A stretch of 64,000 bases of DNA from Pseudomonas sp. Root71. Lineage in GTDB: Bacteria > Pseudomonadota > Gammaproteobacteria > Pseudomonadales > Pseudomonadaceae. Below, one piece after another: positions 18,530 through 26,749 of the stretch. The notes under the pieces were generated by a model, which did no database searches, was not told the DNA's origin, and saw only the letters and a program-made list of their open reading frames with translations. The stretch lies in contig NZ_LMHY01000022.1 in assembly GCF_001429045.1 (NCBI RefSeq), positions 266,724 through 330,723 on the forward strand. The letters run 5' to 3'. The position numbers were made by a program, and so were the translations under genes. Each line of letters starts with the position of its first letter. The first letter of the stretch is position 1.

Positions 18530-21500
18530 ATGACCTCAGCGTCCTCGGTTGATGAGCAACGATTTCGTAAACTCCTGAGCCGTAACATCAGCCTGCCGTT
18601 GGGGCTGGGTTTCATCAGCGCCGTGTTCTTCGTCTCGCTGATCAGCTATTTGTTGTCGACGATCCAGTGGGTGGAGCACACCGACCGGGTGATCAATAAC
18701 GCCAATGAAGCGGTCAAGCTGACCGTGGATCTGGAAACCGGGATGCGCGGTTTCCTGCTCAGTGGCGATGAACATTTCCTCGACCCCTACGAAACCGCCA
18801 AGCCGCGCATCGCCGTGGCGCTCAACACCTTGCTCGAACTGACTGACGACAACCCGGTGCAGACCGACCGCTTGTTGCGGTTGCAGGCCTTGCAGCAGGA
18901 GTGGGCGAGCTACGCACAATCGATGATCGATTTGCAGCGCAGCAGCGGCGATTATCGCGCCGTGGTCAAGGCCGGACGCGGCAAACGCCTGACCGATGAA
19001 ATTCGCAAGCAGTTCGAGGCGGTGATCGACACCGAGCAACAGTTGCGCGCATCGCGCAATGATGAAGTGCGGCGCACCACGATTATGAGCATCAGCCTCT
19101 ACCTGTTGCTCATAGCCGGGGTCAGCGGGTTGCTGGCGTATGTCGGGCGTCGCGACTTGATGACCCTGTCGCAGAACTACAGCGTCAACCTTGCCGGCCA
19201 ACAGGCCAGCGCCCATCGTCTGGAGCAACAGGCCTGGCTGCGCAACGGCCAGACCGAACTGGCCGAGCAGGTATTGGGGCAATTGAGCCTGGCCATGCTC
19301 GGTCGCAACATCCTGCAATTCTGTGCGCAGTACCTGGGCAGCGCCGTGGCGGCCATTTATGTGCGCGAAGACCACGGCGGCCTCAAGCGCATCGCCACCT
19401 ACGGGTTTTCCCGTGAACAGGAAGAGCGTGAACAGCAGATCTACAGCGACGAAGGTATTGTCGGCCAGGTGGCGCAACAGGCACGGCTGATTCGCCTGGA
19501 CGAGGTGCCGGGGGATTATTTCAAGGTCTGCTCCGGCCTCGGTGACGGCTTGCCCCGCAGTGTGCTGGTGGTGCCCACCAGCGACGACGAGCGGGTCAAT
19601 GGCGTGATCGAGTTGGGCTTCCTGCGTCCACTGACCGACCGTGACGTTGAATTGCTTGAGTTGATAGCCGGCAACATCGGCACCTCGATCGAGGCGGCAC
19701 GCTATCGCCAGCGTTTGCAGGAGGTGTTGGCCCAAACCCAGCAACTCAACGAAGAATTGCAGGTTCAGCAGGAAGAACTCAAGACCGCCAACGAAGAACT
19801 CGAGGAGCAGTCGCGGATTCTCAAGGAGTCCCAGGCACACCTGGAAACCCAGCAGGTGGAGCTGGAGCAGACCAACGAACAACTCGCCGAGCAGGCAGAA
19901 ATACTGGCCGAACAACGCGACGCCATGGACCTGAAGAATACCGAACTCAATCAGGCCCAGATCCAGCTCGAAGAGCGCGCGGTAGAACTGCAGCGATCGA
20001 GCAAATACAAGTCCGAATTCCTCGCCAACATGTCCCACGAGTTGCGCACGCCGCTCAACAGCTCGTTGATCCTGGCCAAGCTGCTGGCGGAAAATCCGGA
20101 AGAAAACCTCACCGCCGAGCAAGTGAAGTTCGCCGAGTCGATCTACTGCGCCGGCAATGACTTGCTCCACCTGATCAACGACATTCTGGATATCTCCAAA
20201 GTCGAGGCCGGCAAGCTGGAGATCCATCCGGAGAACACCAGCGTGGCGCGTCTGGTGGATGGCCTGCGCGGCCTGTTCCAGCCATTGGCCATGGACAAGC
20301 AGCTGGATTTCCAGGTGGATATTCAGGACGGCGCACCGCTGATGCTATTCACCGACCGCCAGCGCCTGGAGCAAGTGCTCAAGAACCTGTTGTCCAACGC
20401 CGTGAAATTCACGGAAAGCGGCAGCGTCAGCCTATCCGTCGCCTCGGCGCCGAACGACGGCATCGCGTTCAGCATCGGCGATTCCGGGATCGGCATCGAG
20501 GTGGATCATCACGAAAGCATCTTCGAAGCGTTCCGTCAGGCCGATGGCACCACCAACCGGCGCTACGGCGGCACGGGGCTGGGTTTGTCGATCTCCCGAG
20601 ACCTGGCGGCCTTGCTCGGCGGCTCCATCAGCGTGACCAGCACGCCGGGGCAGGGCAGTGTATTTACCCTGGTCTTGCCGCGGCAGTACGTGGAACCGGG
20701 CGAAGTGCCTGTCGAACCGATGCGAGCCGCTCCAGTGGTGGCGGCGTCGAGTGTGCCGACGCCCACGTTGTCGCCACGGGTGGCCGAAGTCGACATTCCG
20801 CGTTTCGATGACGATCGCAACAAGGGTCCGTTCACCACCCGCTGCATTCTGGTGGTGGAGGATGAGCCGAACTTTGCCCACATCCTCTACGATCTGGCCC
20901 ATGAACTGGGTTATCAATGCCTGGTGGCCCATGGTGCCGATGAAGGCTACGAGCTGGCCAAGGCGTTCATCCCCGATGCGATCCTGCTGGATATGCGCCT
21001 GCCGGATCATTCCGGCCTGACCGTGCTGCAACGTTTGAAGGAGCACGCCGAAACCCGACACATTCCGGTGCATGTGATTTCAGTCGAAGACCGGGTCGAG
21101 GCGGCGATGCACATGGGTGCCATTGGCTATGCGGTCAAACCGACCAGCCGCGAGGAACTCAAGGAGGTGTTTGCACGCCTCGAGGCCAAGCTGACCCAGA
21201 AGGTCAAGCGCGTGCTGCTGGTCGAGGACGATGACTTGCAGCGCGACAGCATTGCCCGCCTGATCGGCGACGATGACATCGAGATCGCCGCCGTTGGCCT
21301 GGCGCAGGAGGCGCTGGACCTGCTGCGCACGTCGGTCTTCGATTGCATGATCATCGACCTCAAGTTGCCGGACATGCTCGGCAATGACCTGCTCAAGCGC
21401 ATGTCCACCGAAGACATCTGCTCCTTTCCACCGGTCATCGTCTATACCGGGCGCAACCTGACCCGGGATGAAGAAGCCGAACTGCGCAAGTATTCGCGTT

Positions 21501-22021
21501 CGATCATCATCAAGGGCGCACGCTCGCCAGAGCGGTTGCTGGATGAGGTGACGCTTTTTCTGCACAAAGTCGAATCACGGTTGTCCCATGATCGACAGAA
21601 GATGCTCAAGGTTGCCCGCAGCCGCGACAAGGTCTTTGAAGGCCGCAAGGTGCTGCTGGTGGATGACGATGTGCGCAACATTTTCGCCCTCACCAGTGCG
21701 CTGGAGCATAAGGGCGCAGTCGTGGTCATTGGCCGCAATGGCCGCGAAGCGATAGAACGACTCAATGAGGTGCAAGACATCGATCTAGTGTTGATGGACG
21801 TGATGATGCCGGAAATGGATGGTTTTGAAGCCACCGTTGAAATCCGCAAGGACCCGCGCTGGCGCAAGCTGCCGATCATCGCGGTGACGGCCAAGGCCAT
21901 GAAGGACGATCAGGAGCGCTGCCTGCAGGCCGGCGCCAACGATTACCTGGCCAAGCCCATTGACCTCGATCGCCTGTTTTCGCTGATCCGTGTGTGGTTA
22001 CCGAAGATGGAACGGATCTAG
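18530..22021 (+). CDS. Hybrid histidine kinase: CHASE3-GAF-coiled coil-kinase-three receivers
   Basis: 1163 residues. TM1 about 21-43; periplasmic CHASE3 helical domain about 45-185 (LETGMRGFLLSGDEHFLDPY); TM2 about 186-206; GAF about 240-385; a long Glu/Gln-rich coiled coil about 395-495 (repeats of EELKTANEELEEQ type); HisKA with phospho-His503 in SHELRTPLN; HATPase about 600-735 (GTGLGLSIS); then receivers with Asp821, Asp943 and Asp1090. Three receivers suggest a phosphorelay or phosphate sink. No Hpt domain is present here. The stop codon overlaps the cheR start by one base, so kinase, CheR, CheB and the next kinase form one operon. Confidence 0.93.
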   Translation: MTSASSVDEQRFRKLLSRNISLPLGLGFISAVFFVSLISYLLSTIQWVEHTDRVINNANEAVKLTVDLETGMRGFLLSGDEHFLDPYETAKPRIAVALNTLLELTDDNPVQTDRLLRLQALQQEWASYAQSMIDLQRSSGDYRAVVKAGRGKRLTDEIRKQFEAVIDTEQQLRASRNDEVRRTTIMSISLYLLLIAGVSGLLAYVGRRDLMTLSQNYSVNLAGQQASAHRLEQQAWLRNGQTELAEQVLGQLSLAMLGRNILQFCAQYLGSAVAAIYVREDHGGLKRIATYGFSREQEEREQQIYSDEGIVGQVAQQARLIRLDEVPGDYFKVCSGLGDGLPRSVLVVPTSDDERVNGVIELGFLRPLTDRDVELLELIAGNIGTSIEAARYRQRLQEVLAQTQQLNEELQVQQEELKTANEELEEQSRILKESQAHLETQQVELEQTNEQLAEQAEILAEQRDAMDLKNTELNQAQIQLEERAVELQRSSKYKSEFLANMSHELRTPLNSSLILAKLLAENPEENLTAEQVKFAESIYCAGNDLLHLINDILDISKVEAGKLEIHPENTSVARLVDGLRGLFQPLAMDKQLDFQVDIQDGAPLMLFTDRQRLEQVLKNLLSNAVKFTESGSVSLSVASAPNDGIAFSIGDSGIGIEVDHHESIFEAFRQADGTTNRRYGGTGLGLSISRDLAALLGGSISVTSTPGQGSVFTLVLPRQYVEPGEVPVEPMRAAPVVAASSVPTPTLSPRVAEVDIPRFDDDRNKGPFTTRCILVVEDEPNFAHILYDLAHELGYQCLVAHGADEGYELAKAFIPDAILLDMRLPDHSGLTVLQRLKEHAETRHIPVHVISVEDRVEAAMHMGAIGYAVKPTSREELKEVFARLEAKLTQKVKRVLLVEDDDLQRDSIARLIGDDDIEIAAVGLAQEALDLLRTSVFDCMIIDLKLPDMLGNDLLKRMSTEDICSFPPVIVYTGRNLTRDEEAELRKYSRSIIIKGARSPERLLDEVTLFLHKVESRLSHDRQKMLKVARSRDKVFEGRKVLLVDDDVRNIFALTSALEHKGAVVVIGRNGREAIERLNEVQDIDLVLMDVMMPEMDGFEATVEIRKDPRWRKLPIIAVTAKAMKDDQERCLQAGANDYLAKPIDLDRLFSLIRVWLPKMERI

Positions 22022-22854
22022 TGGAGCGCAATTTCCCAGTGGAGCGAAACAGCGAAATCGAACTGCGGTTGTTGATCGAGGCGATCTATCTCAAGTACAG
22101 CTACGATTTTCGCGATTACTCCGGCGCTTCGATCAAGCGCCGGGTCAACCATGCGTTGAGCCAGTTGGAGTGCAACACCATCTCGGCATTGCAGGATAAG
22201 GTCCTGCACGATCCCGCCGCGTTCATGCAACTGCTGCAATTGCTGACCATTCCGGTCAGCGAGATGTTTCGCGACCCCTCGCACTTCCTGGCCATCCGCA
22301 AGGAAGTGGTGCCGTTGCTGCGAACCTATCCCTCGATCAAGGTCTGGATCGCTGGATGCAGCACCGGAGAAGAGGTGTATTCAATGGCCATTCTGCTGCG
22401 CGAAGAAGGCCTGCTGGACCGCACGATCATCTATGCAACCGATATCAATCCGCGCTCGCTGGAAAAGGCCAAGCAAGGGATTTTCTCGATGGAGAACGTC
22501 CGCGCCTACACTGCTAATTATCAGCAGGCCGGTGGCCAGAGTTCGTTTGCCGACTACTATACGGCGGCCTATGGGTACGCGATTTTCGACAAGACACTGC
22601 GCGAGAACGTGACCTTCGCCGATCACAGCCTGGCGACGGACAGCGTATTCTCGGAAACTCAATTAATTTCATGCCGTAACGTATTGATTTATTTTAATAA
22701 AAAACTTCAGGATCGGGCATTCGGACTGTTTCATGAGTCCCTCTGTCATCGCGGTTTTTTGGTGCTGGGCAGTAAGGAAACCCCGGATTTCTCAGCCTTC
22801 GGCGATCAGTTCGAGCCGTTGGTCAAACAAGAACGGATTTATCGAAAAACATGA
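22021..22854 (+). CDS. CheR-type protein glutamate methyltransferase
   Basis: 277 residues from GTG 22021 (overlapping the kinase stop as TAGTG); a GTG 27 bases upstream is an alternative. The N-terminal helical CheR domain has YSYDFRDYSGASIKRR and the SAM-binding fold has WIAGCSTGEEVYS (about 109-121), ATDINP and the C-terminal SCRNVLIYFN signature. CheR transfers methyl from SAM to glutamates of chemoreceptors. Here there is no receptor, CheA or CheW nearby, so the target is probably not a classical MCP. Translationally coupled to cheB by a four-base overlap. Confidence 0.9.
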   Translation: MERNFPVERNSEIELRLLIEAIYLKYSYDFRDYSGASIKRRVNHALSQLECNTISALQDKVLHDPAAFMQLLQLLTIPVSEMFRDPSHFLAIRKEVVPLLRTYPSIKVWIAGCSTGEEVYSMAILLREEGLLDRTIIYATDINPRSLEKAKQGIFSMENVRAYTANYQQAGGQSSFADYYTAAYGYAIFDKTLRENVTFADHSLATDSVFSETQLISCRNVLIYFNKKLQDRAFGLFHESLCHRGFLVLGSKETPDFSAFGDQFEPLVKQERIYRKT

Positions 22855-23444
22855 ACAGTGCAAGGAAATTACCGGCGATCGAAGCGATCGTTATCGGTGC
22901 CTCCGCCGGTGGCGTCGAGGCGCTGTTGAGCATCCTCGGCCCGCTGCGCGAAGGCTTCGCACTGCCGATCATTGTCGTGCTGCACATGCCGGACGAGCGC
23001 CGCAGCCAGCTGGCGGACGTGTTTTCCCGCCGGGTTGCCCTGCCGGTGCGGGAGGCCTGCGACAAGACCCCGGTCGAGGCCGGCACGCTGTATTTCGCCG
23101 CGCCCGGTTATCACCTGTCAGTGGAGCGGGACCGCAGCTTTTCGCTGAGCCTGGAGCCTCGGTTGCATCATTCGCGACCCGCCATCGATTACCTGTTCGA
23201 ATCGGCCGCCGATGCGTACGGCGCCCATCTGGCTGCAGTGTTGCTTACCGGCGCCAACCGCGATGGCGCGCGCGGCCTGGCTCAGGTCAAGCAGCGCGGT
23301 GGCATGACCATCGTGCAGGACCCGCAGGAGGCTCAGGTTGCCACCATGCCCCAGGCCGCGCTGGACATGCACCAGCCGGACCACATACTTCCTGTACGCG
23401 GCATCGGCCGTTTGCTTGTCGAGCTGGAACGAATCGCATGTTGA
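22851..23444 (+). CDS. Stand-alone CheB methylesterase domain
   Basis: 197 residues, only the catalytic CheB domain without the usual N-terminal receiver. Triad candidates: Ser18 in IGASAGGV, His45 in VLHMP, Asp138 in GANRDGA. It would remove methyl groups added by the adjacent CheR, or deamidate Gln. Missing the receiver, its activity is not gated by direct phosphorylation; regulation may come from partner proteins. ATGA overlap with cheR and a seven-base overlap with the next kinase indicate tight co-expression. Confidence 0.9.
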   Translation: MNSARKLPAIEAIVIGASAGGVEALLSILGPLREGFALPIIVVLHMPDERRSQLADVFSRRVALPVREACDKTPVEAGTLYFAAPGYHLSVERDRSFSLSLEPRLHHSRPAIDYLFESAADAYGAHLAAVLLTGANRDGARGLAQVKQRGGMTIVQDPQEAQVATMPQAALDMHQPDHILPVRGIGRLLVELERIAC

Positions 23445-24619
23445 GTAATATCCAGGCCAAACTGCTGATCGTGGACGATCTGCCGGAGAATCTGCTGGCG
23501 CTCGAAGCGCTGATCAAGCGTGAAGACCGCATCGTGTACAAGGCGCTGTCCGCCGACGAAGCCTTGTCCCTGCTGTTGGAACACGAGTTCGCCTTGGCCA
23601 TCCTCGATGTGCAGATGCCCGGCATGAATGGCTTCGAGCTGGCCGAGTTGATGCGCGGCACGGAAAAGACCAGGAACATCCCGATCGTTTTTGTCAGCGC
23701 CGCCGGGCGTGAACTGAACTATGCATTCAAGGGCTATGAAAGCGGAGCCGTGGACTTCCTGCACAAGCCGCTGGACGTCCAGGCGGTCAAGAGCAAGGTC
23801 AATGTGTTCGTCGACCTGTATCGCCAGAGCAAGGCGATGAAGGAACAAGTGCTGGCCCTTGAGCAAAGCCGCCGCGAACAGGAAGCGCTGCTCGAGCAAC
23901 TGCAAAACACCCAGCTGGAACTGGAGCAGGCGGTGCGCATGCGCGATGACTTCATGTCCATCGTCGCCCATGAAGTGCGAACGCCGCTCAACGGTCTGAT
24001 CCTTGAGACCCAGCTGCGCAAGATGCACCTGGCCCGGGACAACGCCGCCGCCTTCACCCTGGACAAGATGCATGCCATGGTCGACCGCGACGAGCGGCAG
24101 ATCAAAAGCCTCATTCGCTTGATCGAAGACATGCTCGATGTCTCGCGCATCCGTACCGGCAAATTGTCGATCCGGCCCAAGCGCGTTGATCTTTCGACGC
24201 TGGTTCGCGACGTGCTGCACAACTTCTCCCAGCAGATCGACGCCGCAGAGGCTTCGGTTTCGCTCGATGCCGCGCAACCGGTGATCGGAAACTGGGATGA
24301 GTTTCGTATTGAACAGGTCATTTCCAACCTGTTGACCAACGCCTTGCGCTACGGGGCCAAGAGCCCGATCGCGGTGAAGGTCTACAGTGAGGGTGGCCAG
24401 GCACTGGTGGATGTTCAGGATCAAGGGATCGGCATCAGCGAGGAAAACCAGAAGCGGATCTTCCAGCAGTTCGAGCGGGTATCGGCCAGGCACGCCGTCG
24501 CCGGACTGGGTCTGGGATTGTTTATTTCTGAGCAGATTGTGGCCGCCCATGGCGGTACTATTACCGTCCAGAGCAGGATTGGCGAAGGCGCCTTGTTTCG
24601 CGTTTGTCTGCCGCTGTAG
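23438..24619 (+). CDS. Receiver-histidine kinase (cytoplasmic)
   Basis: 393 residues. N-terminal receiver (about 5-125) with Asp57 in AILDVQMPGMNG and Lys110 in LHKPLD; coiled coil about 130-170; HisKA with His178 in VAHEVRTPLN; HATPase with NLLTNALRYG, DQGIGIS and GLGLGLFIS. No membrane segment: input is by phosphorylation of its own receiver, likely from the upstream hybrid kinase. The pairing recalls relay kinases that sit between a sensor and an output regulator. The start at ATG 23438 overlaps the end of cheB. Confidence 0.92.
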   Translation: MLSNIQAKLLIVDDLPENLLALEALIKREDRIVYKALSADEALSLLLEHEFALAILDVQMPGMNGFELAELMRGTEKTRNIPIVFVSAAGRELNYAFKGYESGAVDFLHKPLDVQAVKSKVNVFVDLYRQSKAMKEQVLALEQSRREQEALLEQLQNTQLELEQAVRMRDDFMSIVAHEVRTPLNGLILETQLRKMHLARDNAAAFTLDKMHAMVDRDERQIKSLIRLIEDMLDVSRIRTGKLSIRPKRVDLSTLVRDVLHNFSQQIDAAEASVSLDAAQPVIGNWDEFRIEQVISNLLTNALRYGAKSPIAVKVYSEGGQALVDVQDQGIGISEENQKRIFQQFERVSARHAVAGLGLGLFISEQIVAAHGGTITVQSRIGEGALFRVCLPL

Positions 24620-24696
24620 GAAAACAGCCAGGTAAACGCAACCTCTGATCGACACCACGGTCGTATCAGCAGCAATTGACCGAACAAAGGCTTCCC

Positions 24697-25074
24697 ATGA
24701 GCGAAGATGCACAAGATGTAGTACTCGTCGTCGAGGACGATCCCTCGATTCTGATGGTGCTGTCCGCTTATCTGTCGGGCGAGGGTTACCGCGTGTTGCA
24801 GGCCGAAAACGGCGAGCAGGCTTTCGAGATCCTGGCGAGCAAACCGCACCTGGACATGATGATCACCGACTTCCGCCTGCCCGGGGGAATCTCCGGCGTG
24901 CAGATCGCCGAGCCCGCCGTGAAGCTGCGACCGGAGCTCAAGGTGATTTTCATCAGTGGCTATGCCCAGGAAATCCGTGAGACCGACAGCCCGATCACCC
25001 GCAAGGCGCCGATCCTCGACAAACCCTTCGATCTGGATAAATTGCAGGAACTGATGCAGGACATGCTTTCCTGA
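24697..25074 (+). CDS. Single-domain response regulator (receiver only)
   Basis: 125 residues, one receiver: VLVVEDDPSILM, Asp58 in MMITDFRLPGGISG, FISGYAQ and DKPFD. AAAGG lies six bases before the ATG at 24697, which decides the start over a TTG further upstream. It ends 4 bases from the end of the convergent kinase-receiver gene. As the last gene of the plus-strand operon it is the likely diffusible output of the pathway, but it has no DNA-binding or enzymatic domain. Confidence 0.9.
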   Translation: MSEDAQDVVLVVEDDPSILMVLSAYLSGEGYRVLQAENGEQAFEILASKPHLDMMITDFRLPGGISGVQIAEPAVKLRPELKVIFISGYAQEIRETDSPITRKAPILDKPFDLDKLQELMQDMLS

Positions 25075-25078
25075 GCGC

Positions 25079-26749
25079 TCAGGCGCTGATCATCTCCCTG
25101 ACCTTCGCCGTCAACAGGTCGAAGGTAAACGGTTTGGTGATCATCTGCATGCCCGGATCAAGGAACCCGCCGCGCACTGCGGCGTGCTCGGCGTAGCCGG
25201 TGATGAACAGCACCCTGAGGTCGGGTCGCAGTTGCCGGCCGATTTCCGCCAGTTGCCGGCCATTCATGCCGGGCAGGCCGACATCGCTGATCAGCAGGTC
25301 GATGCGCTGGGCCGAGTCGAGTATCGGCACCGCGCTATCGCCATCACAGGCCTCGACGTAGGCATACCCCAGGTCGCTCAACACCGTGCTGACCAGCACC
25401 CGCACCGCCGGGTCGTCCTCGACGATCAACACCGTCTCGCCATGCTTGGCCAAAGGTGAATGTTCGACGTCCAATGGACGCTCCAGGGGCAGGTCTCCAC
25501 TAAAGCGTGGCAGGAACAGGCTCACCGTGGTGCCTTCGCCCACGACGCTGTGGATGGCGACGTGACCTCCCGACTGCTTGCTGAAACCATAGATCATCGA
25601 TAACCCCAGCCCGGTGCCCTGGCCGATGGGCTTGGTGGTGAAGAAGGGGTCGAAGGCGCGGTTGATGGTGCTTTGCGGCATGCCACAGCCGGTGTCGGTG
25701 ACGCTGAGCACCACGTAGTCACCCGCATCGAGACTGTTCTGGCCCTGGGTGAAGTCCTCGTCAAAGTGCTGGTTCGCGGTCGAGACCAGCAGCCGTCCGC
25801 CATTGGGCATGGCATCGCGTGCATTGATCACCAGGTTGAGCAGGGCGCTTTCCAGTTGATTGGGGTCGGCTTCGGCCACCCACAGTTGCTCGTCCAGTTG
25901 CATGTCCAGGCGAATGGTTTCGTTGATGCTGCGTTGCAGCAGTTCATCCATGGAGATCACCAGACTGTTCATCTCCACGGGTTTCGAATCCAGCGACTGG
26001 CGCCGGGAAAACGCCAGCAGGCGGTGGGTCAGGCCCGCCGCGCGGTTGGCCGACGTCACCCCCAGGTCGATCAGGCTGTCGAGGTCTTCGGTTCGCCCCC
26101 GGGCCAGGCGTCGGCGCAACAACTCCAGACTGCCGATGATACCGGTCAGCATGTTGTTGAAGTCATGGGCGATGCCGCCGGTGAGCTGGCCGACGGCTTC
26201 CATTTTCTGCGACTGACGCAATGCCTCTTCGTTGTGACGCAGTTGCGCCGTGCGCTCTTCCACCTGTTGCTCAAGGGTTTCGAGGGTATTCTGCAGGCGC
26301 AATTCGCTCTGGCTCAGGTCGATCAGCCGGTCCCTGGCTTCATACTGTCGTCGCCGCCCGCGCAGGGCCGTGGTGACCAGGCTGATCAGTGTGACCGGGT
26401 GAAACGGCCGCTCAAGGAAGGTGACGTTGCCCAATTGCGGGCCGAAGCGTGATGCCAGGTCCTGTTGCGGGCCACCGTGGTGCGTCATCACCACGATCGG
26501 CAGATCCGACCAGGCGGGCTGGTGTTCGATCAGGCGGATCAGCGGTTCCAGATCGGCACCCAATAGTGCCTCGGAGGAGATCAGCAGCAGGCCGGCCCCC
26601 TGTTCCAGTTCGGCGCACAATCCTGGCAGGTCGGAGCTGATCACCCCGTGAAACCCGGCCTCGTTGAGCATCATCAGGGCGATCTGGCCATCGCGCCCTC
26701 GCGGTGCAAGGATGATTGTGCGTTCGGGCGTGGCTAGCATGGCCGTCAC
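25079..26749 (-). CDS. Histidine kinase with degenerate N-terminal receiver and C-terminal receiver
   Basis: 556 residues. Residues 8-130 look like a receiver fold (TIILAPRGRDG..., LERPF at the Lys position) but lack the phosphoacceptor: the usual Asp motif reads LLLISSEAL. A coiled coil (about 140-180) leads to a HisKA with His195 in GGIAHDFNNML, HATPase (NLVINARDAMP, DTGCGMP, GTGLGLSM) and a C-terminal receiver with Asp489 in LISDVGLPGMNG. Its ATG overlaps the stop of the KaiC gene by four bases, so kinase and KaiC are translated together. No membrane segment. Confidence 0.9.
   Translation of the reverse strand: MTAMLATPERTIILAPRGRDGQIALMMLNEAGFHGVISSDLPGLCAELEQGAGLLLISSEALLGADLEPLIRLIEHQPAWSDLPIVVMTHHGGPQQDLASRFGPQLGNVTFLERPFHPVTLISLVTTALRGRRRQYEARDRLIDLSQSELRLQNTLETLEQQVEERTAQLRHNEEALRQSQKMEAVGQLTGGIAHDFNNMLTGIIGSLELLRRRLARGRTEDLDSLIDLGVTSANRAAGLTHRLLAFSRRQSLDSKPVEMNSLVISMDELLQRSINETIRLDMQLDEQLWVAEADPNQLESALLNLVINARDAMPNGGRLLVSTANQHFDEDFTQGQNSLDAGDYVVLSVTDTGCGMPQSTINRAFDPFFTTKPIGQGTGLGLSMIYGFSKQSGGHVAIHSVVGEGTTVSLFLPRFSGDLPLERPLDVEHSPLAKHGETVLIVEDDPAVRVLVSTVLSDLGYAYVEACDGDSAVPILDSAQRIDLLISDVGLPGMNGRQLAEIGRQLRPDLRVLFITGYAEHAAVRGGFLDPGMQMITKPFTFDLLTAKVREMISA

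Noticed and set aside
18536..20227. 563-codon open frame on the minus strand
   Set aside because: Shadow of the CHASE3-GAF-kinase gene; leucine/glutamine-rich noise without a plausible start.
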